From contig JAHLWR010000012.1 in assembly GCA_019057815.1 (NCBI GenBank), positions 60,273-124,272 on the forward strand: a stretch of 64,000 nucleotides of DNA, given 5' to 3'. Under the pieces are notes generated by a model, which was given only the letters and a program-made list of their open reading frames with translations, was not told the origin of the DNA and did not search any database. The stretch comes from Candidatus Heimdallarchaeota archaeon (GTDB lineage: Archaea; Asgardarchaeota; Heimdallarchaeia; Heimdallarchaeales; Heimdallarchaeaceae). How positions within the stretch are numbered: the stretch's first letter is position 1; every line of letters begins with the position of its first letter. Positions 43,021-52,597 of the stretch are shown here, one piece after another. Both the position numbers and the translations under genes were made by a program.

Positions 43021-43950
43021 CTAATATTTACTTAATCCGTCTTTTCTTTTAATTCTCAATTCAACTTTGTTGAATATCATATAGCCAAATACAGCCCAAA
43101 ACACTCCAAAAGCTATAACTATTATCGTATCCCACAAAATAGGAAGGTTTAGACTTTCAAATCCAAGAGTCGTCAACATTGGGGGAGATCCCATAGTTAT
43201 GGCACGAATGTCACTTACACTCCAGGTCCCTGGAAACAAATACCCCATAATCTTTAAAGCTAAAGGTAGAGTTGTAAAGGGAGCATAAATTCCCATTATT
43301 ACCCCAAATAGCCACTGTAACGAATTAATAAATGAGTATACTTCTTTGAAACGTAAAACTAAAGCACCGATCGTGTAGGACATACCCATCATTGGTATAC
43401 ACCCAATTAGAACGATACCTACAACTGCAAGCAGATGGAAAAACTGTTGTGAAAATAGGAAACCTCGATCTAGTATTAGTAATGATAATATTGTTGATAG
43501 AAAGATTACAGTTAAGTTAAATAAAATAGAAAAAGCTGCTCTTCCTGCTAATATGGCATACCTTCTTGCTGGACTCATTAGTAATGATTCTAGTGTTCCT
43601 GCATATTGCTCATCTCTCAAGTACGTGCTGAAATCCCAGAGTACTGCAAGTATTAACATCCATAAATTAACACCTATGACGATGTAACCGTTCAAATATT
43701 GAACATTTCCACCTCCAAAGAAATTGTTGGAGATTGTTGCATCATCTACATCCAGAGCATTAAACATTAGAATTGGCAAGAGAGCAAGTATGAAAGGAAT
43801 AAAAATGAAAATTACTGTATTTGCAAGATATGATTTAGCTGTTATCCATTGCTGAGTAAAAACACCCTTCGCAGCTATAAAGTGATGTTTGATTGTCAGT
43901 TTTTGTGTAAACTCCTTAGTGTTAGATATATCTGTGTTCAAAATTCTCAC
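43021..43950 (-). CDS. ABC-2 type exporter permease
   Basis: The 309-residue protein has a cytoplasmic start of about 40 residues, six membrane segments and the ABC-2 loop RDEQYAGTLESLLMSPARRYAIL. The later segment LQWLFGVIMGIYAPFTTLPLALKIMGYLFPGTW is typical. Its start overlaps the ATPase gene by four bases (ATGA), so it is co-translated with it. It probably pairs with the second permease. Confidence 0.87.
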   Translation of the reverse strand: MRILNTDISNTKEFTQKLTIKHHFIAAKGVFTQQWITAKSYLANTVIFIFIPFILALLPILMFNALDVDDATISNNFFGGGNVQYLNGYIVIGVNLWMLILAVLWDFSTYLRDEQYAGTLESLLMSPARRYAILAGRAAFSILFNLTVIFLSTILSLLILDRGFLFSQQFFHLLAVVGIVLIGCIPMMGMSYTIGALVLRFKEVYSFINSLQWLFGVIMGIYAPFTTLPLALKIMGYLFPGTWSVSDIRAITMGSPPMLTTLGFESLNLPILWDTIIVIAFGVFWAVFGYMIFNKVELRIKRKDGLSKY

Positions 43951-44987
43951 TTCTTTGAAGTGTCTTCTGAAAGTAATCTACCTGTTTCTTTCATAAAAAC
44001 GTCTTCTAGACTAGGCAATTCGGAATTTATGCTGTAAACAGGAATATCATGATTTTCAAAGATGTTTACTAGTTCTGTAAGATTAATATTTTTTTCACAA
44101 ACTAATTTTACGACAGCTCTACTTCCATTTCCATTATCGTTATTTCCACTTATTTTCTGATCATAAGCTAATTCATGAATAAAAGGTAGATCCTTCAATT
44201 CTTTATCCCAAGATAGATTAATATTCACTGAAGAAGGTATTTCGATACGTATACTTGCATTTTTACTTACCTTTTCTTTCAACGCATCAGGAGTGCTTAA
44301 ATCTATAATTTCTCCGAAATCTAGAATAGCTACACGATGAGAAAGCTCATCAGCTTCATTCATATTATGTGTAGTTAAGAATATTGTCGTCCCGTTTTCA
44401 TTTAACTCTTTGATTATCTGTCGTACTTCTCTTGCAGCTCGGGGATCAAGAGTGGCTGTGGGTTCGTCTAGAAAAATTAGAGGTGGATTATTAATAAGAG
44501 ATTTAGCAAAAGCTAGCTTGAATTTTTGTCCAGAAGAATAAGTTTCGACTTTCCTTCCCAAAAACTCTTCCAAATCAAGCTTACTGACAAGACCTTCTAT
44601 TCTGCTTTTAGCTTCTTTAGAGGGTATATGATAAAGTGAAGCGAAATATTCCAAATTCTGTTTTCCTGTTAGTTTCCAGTAAATTGATCTCTCTCCCATT
44701 AACATCGCATTAATGAAATGTCTTACCTTATTAGCATCTTTCTCAACATCATAACCTAAAACTTTAGCTCTTCCAGACGTTGGCAATAATAAGGTTGTCA
44801 AAATTTTGATAAGAGTTGTTTTTCCTGCTCCATTCGGTCCTAACAAACCAAATATCTCCCCCTCTTCAACATAAAAAGAGATATTCTTACAAGCATTTAT
44901 AGGGATTTTCTCCTTTTTGAACAATCCTTTACGTTTTTTACGAATATATATTTTTGAGACATCTTCTACTTCAATCACTTTTCTCAT
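43947..44987 (-). CDS. ABC-2 exporter ATPase
   Basis: The 346-residue protein has Walker A GPNGAGKTT, a signature region reading YSSGQKFKLAFAKSL (where LSGGQ is usual), Walker B LIFLDEPTATLD and the switch LTTHN. It belongs to the DrrA/CcmA-like group that works with ABC-2 permeases, and a C-terminal regulatory region of about 100 residues follows the ATPase core. It is the first gene of a three-gene operon. The 270-nt region upstream holds only AT-rich promoter-like sequence. Confidence 0.9.
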   Translation of the reverse strand: MRKVIEVEDVSKIYIRKKRKGLFKKEKIPINACKNISFYVEEGEIFGLLGPNGAGKTTLIKILTTLLLPTSGRAKVLGYDVEKDANKVRHFINAMLMGERSIYWKLTGKQNLEYFASLYHIPSKEAKSRIEGLVSKLDLEEFLGRKVETYSSGQKFKLAFAKSLINNPPLIFLDEPTATLDPRAAREVRQIIKELNENGTTIFLTTHNMNEADELSHRVAILDFGEIIDLSTPDALKEKVSKNASIRIEIPSSVNINLSWDKELKDLPFIHELAYDQKISGNNDNGNGSRAVVKLVCEKNINLTELVNIFENHDIPVYSINSELPSLEDVFMKETGRLLSEDTSKK

Positions 44988-45257
44988 GTTCTTACTTCCA
45001 GATTATTGCATTTAAAAGTTTATAACCTCTTCTTATCTAATAATGCTATTATAATTTTCTCTTCTTTAATTAAAATCTATGTGTCAACACTTTATTTAAA
45101 CCTATATTAAACAAGTTAGTTGAATTATTTAACACAAAATATTATTTCTAAAACAGAAAAGATTATTATAAACAATAGAGAGAGAGATTGGTAATCTACA
45201 GTAGTGGAAAAATAATTAAAAGGAATTCAAAATATAAAAAGAAAAAAAAGGGAGTGT

Positions 45258-48200
45258 TTAAGAACGGCTCATTTTTGCTGCTTGTTTCTTAAACCATTCA
45301 GTTCTGAAACCATATCTTACTAATTCAATTAAGATACAAAGACCTATAGTGAAACTTAGTATGATTGCCCAATCTACAACCCTCAATGCAAAATAACCAA
45401 AAGATACAGCATGATGAAGCGTTTCACCATTCACTACATAACTGATTGAATCTGCAGGTTTGAAACCCGTAAATACTGCTTGGAATGCTGGTATATAGAC
45501 AGCGCTTAATAGTAATATCCAAGATAGTACTACAGCACCAATCAAGTATTTGTTTTTAAAGGGTCTAGATTTAAGTAAGGGCGTATCATTATCATTCCGT
45601 GCTATAAATACGAACCATAATTCAAACGAAAGCGTTGTTACAAAAGCTAGAGTCTGCGCATAAGAAACGCTTGCATGTATTATATATTCCTTATACAATT
45701 CAGGAGTATCTGTTGGATTTATTCCTTGAGCTATAGCCCAATCGTGGAAGATTTGTAAATTGGGTCCAATTTCTAAATATCCAATTATCCAAATGCATAC
45801 TGAAGCAATTAAAGCGACAAGACCAGCTACCACAGCAAATAGGTACATATCACGAACAAAGGAAGATTTTTTACCTCTCGGTGGTCTCTTCATTAATTCT
45901 GGATCATAAGGATCAAAGGATAAGGATAAAGCTGGAAGAGCGTCAGTTAACAAGTTGAGGAAGAGAATTTGTAAAGGTAAGAAAGGTAAATGACGGAAAG
46001 CAGCATAAATAATTAGAACAGCAAAAATCTCGTCAAAATTGCAACTTAGTAGATAACGGATGAATTTTTTCATGTTCTCGAAGATATTACGACCTTGTTC
46101 AACAGCTGTAACAATAGTGCTGAAAGCATCATCTGTAATAACCATGTCAGCAACTTCCTTGCTAACATCTGTTCCTGTGATTCCCATCGCCACACCGATA
46201 TCTGCTTTCTTAAGGGCTGGAGCATCATTGACACCGTCACCTGTAACTGCTACAATGTGATCTTTCTTTTGTAATATCTCTACTACTCTGAATTTATCTT
46301 TAGGACTCATTCTACTATAGACCTTTATTTTGTCTATTTTCTCAATAAGTTCTTCATCAGTCATTAAAGCGAAATCTTCACCACTTATAACGATATCTTG
46401 CTTACTTTTTGTAATTCCTATTTCGGATGCTACTGCCATAGCTGTTGCTTCTTGATCTCCTGTTATCATGACTGTTGTTATCCCAGCTCTTTCACACTCT
46501 ATTATAGCGTCTTTAACTTCTGGTCTTGCAGGATCAATCATTCCTGTTAATCCTAGGAAAATCATGTTATCCTCTATTTCGTCAACATTTTCTTTATCAT
46601 AATTCTCTGGTATTTCTCTATATGCTATTGCTAGAACTCTTAGAGCTCTTTCTGACATTTCGAGGTTAGCACTCATAATTTTTTGATCTAATTCTTTTGT
46701 AATCTTTGTTGTTTTCCCATTTTCCATTACTGTTTTGCAACGCATTATAACAACGGGAGGGCTTCCTTTCATGTAAGCTATTTTCTTACCATTGTCTAGA
46801 TGTATGGTTGTCATTCTTTTCCTATCAGAATCGAAGAAAATCTCATGATCTTGCGCTTTTAACATCTCTTTAGTATATCCTGCTTTTTCAGCTAAAACAA
46901 TTAAAGCAGCTTCTGTAGGGTCACCTTTAATGTCAATTTTGTCACCATTACGTAGAACACCAGCATTATTACAATGGTAAGAAGTTTCTATTAATTTATT
47001 CAATGTTTGGCTATCTTTCGGATTTATCTTCTTACCTTCCTGTGTGAAATCACCATCAAGGAGATATCCTGATCCTCCAACAGCTGTTTTACCATCCATA
47101 GTCCAGACTTCTTTAACAGTCATCTCATTGCGTGTAAGGGTACCAGTTTTGTCACTGCAAATATAATCTACTGAACCTAATGTTTCAACGGCTGGTAAAC
47201 GTGAGACTATAGTTTTCTGTTTAGCCATTTTTGAAACTCCGATTGCTAGAGTTATAACAATTGCAGCAGGTAATCCTTCAGGAACAGCTGAAATGGCTAA
47301 AGCAACTGCAGTTTCAAAGCTTTCTAGAACATTTTCTCCTAGTAAGACATCAACAGTCATTACAAGTGCACATACTACTAGAATAATTACACCTAGTACT
47401 TTTCCTAACTTATCTAGTGCTTGTTGAAGTGGTGTCAACTCGTCTTTAACTTGAGTTAATTCAGCAATTCTCCCCATTTCAGTGTTCATTCCTGTACCAA
47501 TGACAACTGCGTCTCCTCTACCATAAACACAAGTGGTTCCACTGAAAATCATATTCTTTCTATCATGAATTCTTGCTTCTGCGGGAACTAGCTCCAAACT
47601 TTTAGTTATTGAAGAAGATTCTCCTGTAAGTGGAGCTTCATCTACTTTGAAACTATTTACAGTTACGAGTCTGCAATCTGCTGGAATCTTATCTCCAACC
47701 TCTAGTTTGATATAATCTCCAGGTACTAGATCGCTTCCGTGAACAATTTGTTCTTGTCCTTCTCTCACTACAAGAACATCTTGCTCGAAATATTCTTTTA
47801 GTTTCTCTAAAGCCTGGTTAGATCTGTAATCTTGTACGAAGCCTATGATTGCATTTATTATAACTATAGTAAAAATTGCAATAGCATCAATAATCTCAGA
47901 TTGTCCTCCATGTCCACTTATGTCAAGTATTCCAAGCGTTAAACTTATTGCTCCTGCAACAATAAGAAGAATAACCAGAAAACTAGTAAACTGTGCATAT
48001 AACATTTTCAGTATTTTGAAACGATCAGTTATTGTAATCTTGTTAGGGCCATAGGTTAGTAGTCTACTGACTATTTCTTGTTCATTAAGTCCTTTGTCGC
48101 TTGTGCCCAGTTTCTGATAAACTTTTTTTATTTTGGTATTGTGCCAAGGAGTGATAATTTTTTCAGTTATCGGTTCTTTTTCTTTCTTTTTCTTGAACAT
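45258..48200 (-). CDS. Calcium-transporting P-type ATPase, SERCA-like
   Basis: The 980-residue P2A-type ATPase has TGES at 192-195, the M4 motif AVPEGLPA (Glu308), phospho-acceptor Asp350 in CSDKTGTLT, the nucleotide-binding KGSPP, and the hinge TGDGVNDAPALKKADIG. The M5 segment SCNFDEIFAV and the M6 segment NLLTDALPALSLSFDP keep Asn and Glu (M5) and Asn, Thr and Asp (M6), the residues that form both Ca2+ sites in SERCA. Most single-site pumps of the PMR1 type lack the M5 pair. It should export Ca2+ from the cytosol. The start follows GGTGTAATA. Length is typical. Confidence 0.9.
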   Translation of the reverse strand: MFKKKKEKEPITEKIITPWHNTKIKKVYQKLGTSDKGLNEQEIVSRLLTYGPNKITITDRFKILKMLYAQFTSFLVILLIVAGAISLTLGILDISGHGGQSEIIDAIAIFTIVIINAIIGFVQDYRSNQALEKLKEYFEQDVLVVREGQEQIVHGSDLVPGDYIKLEVGDKIPADCRLVTVNSFKVDEAPLTGESSSITKSLELVPAEARIHDRKNMIFSGTTCVYGRGDAVVIGTGMNTEMGRIAELTQVKDELTPLQQALDKLGKVLGVIILVVCALVMTVDVLLGENVLESFETAVALAISAVPEGLPAAIVITLAIGVSKMAKQKTIVSRLPAVETLGSVDYICSDKTGTLTRNEMTVKEVWTMDGKTAVGGSGYLLDGDFTQEGKKINPKDSQTLNKLIETSYHCNNAGVLRNGDKIDIKGDPTEAALIVLAEKAGYTKEMLKAQDHEIFFDSDRKRMTTIHLDNGKKIAYMKGSPPVVIMRCKTVMENGKTTKITKELDQKIMSANLEMSERALRVLAIAYREIPENYDKENVDEIEDNMIFLGLTGMIDPARPEVKDAIIECERAGITTVMITGDQEATAMAVASEIGITKSKQDIVISGEDFALMTDEELIEKIDKIKVYSRMSPKDKFRVVEILQKKDHIVAVTGDGVNDAPALKKADIGVAMGITGTDVSKEVADMVITDDAFSTIVTAVEQGRNIFENMKKFIRYLLSCNFDEIFAVLIIYAAFRHLPFLPLQILFLNLLTDALPALSLSFDPYDPELMKRPPRGKKSSFVRDMYLFAVVAGLVALIASVCIWIIGYLEIGPNLQIFHDWAIAQGINPTDTPELYKEYIIHASVSYAQTLAFVTTLSFELWFVFIARNDNDTPLLKSRPFKNKYLIGAVVLSWILLLSAVYIPAFQAVFTGFKPADSISYVVNGETLHHAVSFGYFALRVVDWAIILSFTIGLCILIELVRYGFRTEWFKKQAAKMSRS

Positions 48201-48299
48201 TATTACACCAGATTATAAACTGCGTTTTTGGAATTTTTAATTACACCTTTTTATATCTTTCTAGAAGGCGTTACAAAATTAGATAATAAAAGATTAATT

Positions 48300-49442
48300 C
48301 TAGTCAAGTAACAGTTTCATTTCTTTTGTCAGTATATCAATATCTTCTTGGGAATTATAGAAATGTGGACTAATTCTTAACCCACCATACCTACTAGAAA
48401 CGACAATTTTTCGAATTGATAGTTTCTGAGCTAATTCGATACTGTTATTCAATTTTACATTTATTATTCCTGATCTAAAATCCTTTTCTAGAGGTGTCAG
48501 AAAGGTTTTATCTGGCATTTCTTCTAATTTTCCTATAAGATAATCAGTTATATCTAAGATTCTCTTCTCAACATTTTCTATTCCATAATCATCTATAATT
48601 TTCATTCCTGCATATGCTACATGATACATCATGTTACCGGTGTTAGAAATGGAGAATTTATCGATTGTTGGTAAAAACTCTAATTTTTTAACATCCCAAT
48701 AAGGAGCCTCAATATTTCCATAATCTGTTCCTTGATAACCTGCGAAAGGCGGATAATATTCATCCACCAATTCCTCTTTCATAAAGAAAAATCCTGTCTG
48801 ATTTGGTCCTAGTAACCATTTTGCTGTACCACTAGTTAGAAAATCTACGTCCCAATCTCTCACATCATTTTTCATAACACCAGTTGATTGAATTGTATCC
48901 ACAACTATTTTTGCATCATTTTCATGTGCAATTTTTGCTATTTCTTTCACATCTACTTTGAACCCGTTTAACCATTGCACATGGCTTATCAAGACGATTT
49001 TTGTGTTATTATCGATTTTTTCTGCAAAATCTTCAGGAAGTATACTCCCATTTCTATCTTGTACAGTTCTATATTCTACACCTTTCGTTTTTTGTAGAAA
49101 CAATGCGCTATACACTTGAGACACATAATCATTCCAATAACAAACTATGTTGCTATTTTTATCATAATTCATAACATTAAGGGCAATATTAGTCCCTTGA
49201 GTTACATCAGAAGTAAAAGTTATTTCCTCTTTTTTAGCGTTAGTAAGTTTAGCAAAAAGAGCGCGCGATTCTTCTTTTTTGTTTTTTGCTTCTGTGAAAT
49301 CAAACTTCTTCCAAAAATCTAAATATTCCTGCATAGCTTTTGATGTTCTTCCATGTAATGGACCTGTTGAAGCGTGATTTAAGAAGGTTAATTCGTTAAG
49401 TGTTGGAGAATCAGCTCTTATTTTTTCAATATACGCATCCAT
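48300..49442 (-). CDS. Class V aminotransferase-like PLP enzyme
   Basis: From ATG 49442 the protein has 380 residues. It shows the family order: LNHASTGPL, TFTSDVTQGTNIALN-type cofactor region, NDAKIVVDTIQSTGV, and SGTAKWLLGPNQTGFFF with the PLP lysine in AKW. It resembles cysteine desulfurase/isopenicillin-N-epimerase-like enzymes, but no catalytic Cys loop is evident, so the reaction is unknown. The frame runs to 49463 with a hydrophobic start (MIVFLFL). I prefer 49442 because a TATA-like AAATATAAAG lies about 28 nt upstream of it. Confidence 0.82.
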   Translation of the reverse strand: MDAYIEKIRADSPTLNELTFLNHASTGPLHGRTSKAMQEYLDFWKKFDFTEAKNKKEESRALFAKLTNAKKEEITFTSDVTQGTNIALNVMNYDKNSNIVCYWNDYVSQVYSALFLQKTKGVEYRTVQDRNGSILPEDFAEKIDNNTKIVLISHVQWLNGFKVDVKEIAKIAHENDAKIVVDTIQSTGVMKNDVRDWDVDFLTSGTAKWLLGPNQTGFFFMKEELVDEYYPPFAGYQGTDYGNIEAPYWDVKKLEFLPTIDKFSISNTGNMMYHVAYAGMKIIDDYGIENVEKRILDITDYLIGKLEEMPDKTFLTPLEKDFRSGIINVKLNNSIELAQKLSIRKIVVSSRYGGLRISPHFYNSQEDIDILTKEMKLLLD

Positions 49443-49466
49443 AAGGAATAGAAATACTATCAATCT

Positions 49467-49700
49467 TTATATTTTTCTCAACTTACTTATAGAGAAATCT
49501 TTCTTCAAATCATTTAAAAGTAAATATTTGAATTGAACATTCCTTTTTACATACAACAATAGAATACCCATTAAACATATTATTCCAGCAACTTCAGTGA
49601 TGTATACCTCTGGTTGAAGGAACATTTCCCAGAAAGTTTTAGTTCTAGGTTGAAAATCATATTTGAAGAAAGGATATAGCCAAGGGTGAAACCTCTTCAA
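49467..49700 (-). pseudogene. C-terminal remnant of a YdjM-like membrane gene
   Basis: The 77-codon ORF is a near copy of the last 75 residues of the 50359-50925 gene. Both read YPF..YDFQPR..TFWEMFLQPEVYI, and both end LNDLKKDFSISKLRK or YNDLKKDFSISKLRK. The N-terminal 110 residues with the metal-site motifs are missing. It was probably made by tandem duplication followed by deletion. The two copies flank a VOC gene on the other strand. Confidence 0.65.
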
Positions 49701-49877
49701 ACGACAGTTAGAAATCCTCTGGAAAGTTTAATCAAGTTTCATAACGTGCGTTGGTAAATTCCCTTGAATCTATCTGAGGTGGAGATGTATTTCGGTTTCG
49801 TTCCATCAAGATCCATAAACATATACAATCGAGCAAGTCAACTAAATTTATTTAAATAACAAATACAATGTTAATTG

Positions 49878-50273
49878 ATGAATAAACAAATAGAATATCA
49901 ACAACCAGCAGACATTCTTGTATCAATTAATGTTACTAATTTGAAAAAAGCAGAAAAATTTTGGGTTGAGGATTTAGGACTTAAAAGAGGATGGGATAAA
50001 GGATTTGATGATGGATGGCTTGAGATTGATACTCCAGTGAAAGGTTTTATTATTGGCTTGAATCTAGTTAAAGAAGAAGAGTTAGAAAGAGAAAATTCTA
50101 GAATAAATATCGCTGTGAAAAATGTTGAATCAGCTAAAGAATATCTAGAAAAAAGAGGAATCCAAGTATCAGAAATAAAAACTATACCTGGAGTATTAAA
50201 AATCTTAACTACATTTGATCCTGATAAGAATCCCATTTCATTCGTTGAAGGATTGAATAAATACAGATACTGA
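49878..50273 (+). CDS. VOC (glyoxalase/bleomycin-resistance-like) protein
   Basis: The 131-residue protein (start ATG 49878, after a TTG) has a VOC fold pattern: ADILVSINVTNLKKAEKFWVEDLGLKRGW, then GFIIGLNLV, then RINIAVKNVESAKEYLEKRGI, then DPDKNPISFVE. Metal ligands are not obvious, so it may bind a ligand or be a lyase/isomerase of unknown substrate. A TATA-like TTTATTTAAATA lies about 28 nt upstream. It is inserted between a membrane gene and its truncated copy. Confidence 0.78.
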   Translation: MNKQIEYQQPADILVSINVTNLKKAEKFWVEDLGLKRGWDKGFDDGWLEIDTPVKGFIIGLNLVKEEELERENSRINIAVKNVESAKEYLEKRGIQVSEIKTIPGVLKILTTFDPDKNPISFVEGLNKYRY

Positions 50274-50358
50274 AGCAGTGTTATTGACTGTGTTTGATTA
50301 ATGATTAAGAATGAATCTATTCCAATTTTTAGGTTCAAAAACTGTAACCTGTCACCCT

Positions 50359-50925
50359 TTATCTTTTTCTCAACTTACTTATAGAGAAATCTTTCTTCAA
50401 ATCATTGTAAAGGATATTTTTGATTTGAGCTTTTCTGTTAAAATACAGTAAAAGAATAGCTGTCAAACATACTAAACCAATTATCTCGTTAATATATACC
50501 TCTGGTTGAAGGAACATTTCCCAGAAAGTCTGTATTCTAGGTTGAAAATCATATTGAATGAAAGGATAGAACCAAGGTATAAATCCTCCAACATCTAATA
50601 AAATGTGCATCTGCCATCCTAAGATAAATCCTAGGTAAAATCTTTTTCTTTTCCTGAAAACAAGAAAAACTGCAATTGAAATCAGCAAATTAAATAGAAG
50701 ACTGTGACCTATATGCCTACCAAAACCTGTGAAAGGCTGTATCAATATTTTGTCTATAAGATCAGGTCCCATAGCTCCAAAGAGGATTGCAATAATTGAA
50801 AAATAATTAATCCCCCATTTATCTTCTTTCTCCTTTGATCTCTTTTTAACCCATAGAAAATAATATATTAAGGAAATTATTTCAGCAAATAATATTGTAT
50901 AACCTTCATGAGCAAAAAGAAACAT
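50359..50925 (-). CDS. YdjM-like membrane-bound putative metal-dependent hydrolase
   Basis: The 188-residue protein has five hydrophobic segments and the family motifs GAMGPDLIDK, RHIGHSLLFN and LGWQMHILLD. Their Asp and His residues are the likely metal ligands of the YdjM/DUF457 family of membrane-bound hydrolases. The substrate is unknown. Its last 75 residues have a near copy at 49467-49700. It starts 17 nt downstream of a small GTPase gene (50943-51503) on the same strand, so the two may be co-transcribed. Confidence 0.72.
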   Translation of the reverse strand: MFLFAHEGYTILFAEIISLIYYFLWVKKRSKEKEDKWGINYFSIIAILFGAMGPDLIDKILIQPFTGFGRHIGHSLLFNLLISIAVFLVFRKRKRFYLGFILGWQMHILLDVGGFIPWFYPFIQYDFQPRIQTFWEMFLQPEVYINEIIGLVCLTAILLLYFNRKAQIKNILYNDLKKDFSISKLRKR

Positions 50926-50942
50926 TGTAAAACACTTATTTT

Positions 50943-51503
50943 TTACTTCGACCGTTCGTACTTAATCATAGATCTTAAGATAACATCCAAAAGGCGGTAA
51001 AGACCTTTTTTCTCTTTTGCTGATACTTCTTCATACGAATGTTCAACATTATCTCGCATTGATGTTCGATTCAATCTGAATATAAGCTGCTTAGCATCTA
51101 TTGGATCCAATGTTCTATCTGATTTCTCTCTCAAATCAGATTTATTTCCAACCAAAACAATGGGGACATGTTTTCTCCCGCTATAGCTTGTTAATTCTTC
51201 GATCCAATAATATGTATGCCTGAAGGTATCTGGAGAGCTTATATCATAAACAACAAGTGCGCCATCTGTCATTTTGTAAACCTTTGATTTGTCAGTTTTC
51301 ACCAGTTCTCTTCCTGGAATATCTTGAAGTTCTATCAAATATTTTTCACCTTCAAAACTTTTAATTATTTCGTATATATCCATCCTGATAGATGGTTTTA
51401 TTTTTACATCTGGTTCAATTTGTGCAAGACTACGAAAAAGAGTTGACTTACCAGAGTTAACATCTCCAAGAACTAGTACTTTAAATCTTTTCAACATGAC
51501 CAT
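50943..51503 (-). CDS. Divergent Ras-like small GTPase
   Basis: The 186-residue protein has P-loop GDVNSGKST, NKSD and a G5-like EVSAK. Switch II reads LQDIPGRELVK, so the usual D-x-A-G-Q is D-I-P-G-R and the catalytic Gln is replaced by Arg. Intrinsic GTP hydrolysis may be weak or depend on a partner. No lipidation Cys is present. The start is ATG-GTC-ATG; the second ATG (51497) follows GGTC. It heads the GTPase island and may share a transcript with the YdjM-like gene. Confidence 0.82.
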   Translation of the reverse strand: MVMLKRFKVLVLGDVNSGKSTLFRSLAQIEPDVKIKPSIRMDIYEIIKSFEGEKYLIELQDIPGRELVKTDKSKVYKMTDGALVVYDISSPDTFRHTYYWIEELTSYSGRKHVPIVLVGNKSDLREKSDRTLDPIDAKQLIFRLNRTSMRDNVEHSYEEVSAKEKKGLYRLLDVILRSMIKYERSK

Positions 51504-51588
51504 TCCTAACCTAGATTATTTCTCACTTAAAAATATCTTATCATACATACAGTTTTATTTTATTGATATTTCTTTTACATTTTAAATA

Positions 51589-52500
51589 TTAATCTTCTTG
51601 TTTCAAGTTTTTATGTTGCATTAAAGCAGTGTTTATTACAGAATCAAGCTTATCCACATAATCTTCAATTGGAGATAGCTCATTCTTAATCAGACTAGAG
51701 ATAGAATAGGAAGCTGTTTGTAAATCTTGATCTCCCATCCTATTTGTTGAACCGATACAAACACTGAAATCTTTCTCCATTGTAATATAAGCTGTAAAAA
51801 CTTGTGTTGAAATTTTTTGGTTTTTAACGTCAATTTCTCGCATATTGCTTATTCTATCAAAAATAAAAGATTTAGTTTCATTTGTTATAGAAATTCCAGA
51901 ATTTTCATATACAAGATCATTAGATTTGTTGTAAATGAAAACAAAAGAGATGGTGGTTTTCTTACTTATTGATTGACGGATTTTATGAAATAACCAATTC
52001 ATTGATTCGTCAACGTTTTTACCAGTTTTCGCAGATATTTCAAAAATCCTAAAAGATCTATCAGGATAAGAAGCAATTTTGTCAAGTCTGAATTCATTGA
52101 TAATTGTCTCTTTACTAAGAAAGTTTTTAGCTTCGGATTTTAAGTCTACTTTATTAGCAAGAAAAACCATTACAGCGCTTTTAGAAATCCAACTTAATAC
52201 ACTGTTGAACCATACTCTAGCATCTTTTAATTTTTGTTTATCAAATATATCAAAAACAAAAATGACTCCTTTAGCAATTGTAGTATAATGCGGCCATAAA
52301 GCTTCTCGAAATTGTTTTTGACCACCAATATCTATTGCTTGAATTGTCAAATCATCTTTTCTTATGATTTCTACATTCAAACCTATTGTTGTATAGGTGG
52401 GAACGAATCCTTTTCCAGCTATCCTATACAATAATGTTGATTTTCCAGCATTTTCTAATCCCAAGATGATTATATTAATCGGATTCTTCTTTTCGTTCAT
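51589..52500 (-). CDS. Arf-like GTPase with C-terminal extra domain
   Basis: The 303-residue protein has an Arf/Sar-type G domain (about 8-180): P-loop GLENAGKST, switch I TYTTIGLNVE, switch II DIGGQKQFR, NKVD and a G5-like EISAK. About 120 more residues follow. They open with SFVFIYNKSNDLVYENSGIS, continue with FTAYITMEKDFSVCIGS and end in helices. The beta-rich pattern looks like a longin/roadblock-type (profilin-like) module, which is inferred only. Glycine-2 and other lipidation signals of eukaryotic Arf are absent. It is one of four such fusions within 6.3 kb. Confidence 0.82.
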   Translation of the reverse strand: MNEKKNPINIIILGLENAGKSTLLYRIAGKGFVPTYTTIGLNVEIIRKDDLTIQAIDIGGQKQFREALWPHYTTIAKGVIFVFDIFDKQKLKDARVWFNSVLSWISKSAVMVFLANKVDLKSEAKNFLSKETIINEFRLDKIASYPDRSFRIFEISAKTGKNVDESMNWLFHKIRQSISKKTTISFVFIYNKSNDLVYENSGISITNETKSFIFDRISNMREIDVKNQKISTQVFTAYITMEKDFSVCIGSTNRMGDQDLQTASYSISSLIKNELSPIEDYVDKLDSVINTALMQHKNLKQED

Positions 52501-52597
52501 AGGTAAATACCTCTTACTTATTTCTCGATTACTATTTGTACATTTATCAAATGAAATAAATTTTTACGACTATTTATTCTATTTGCATATTCGTTAC

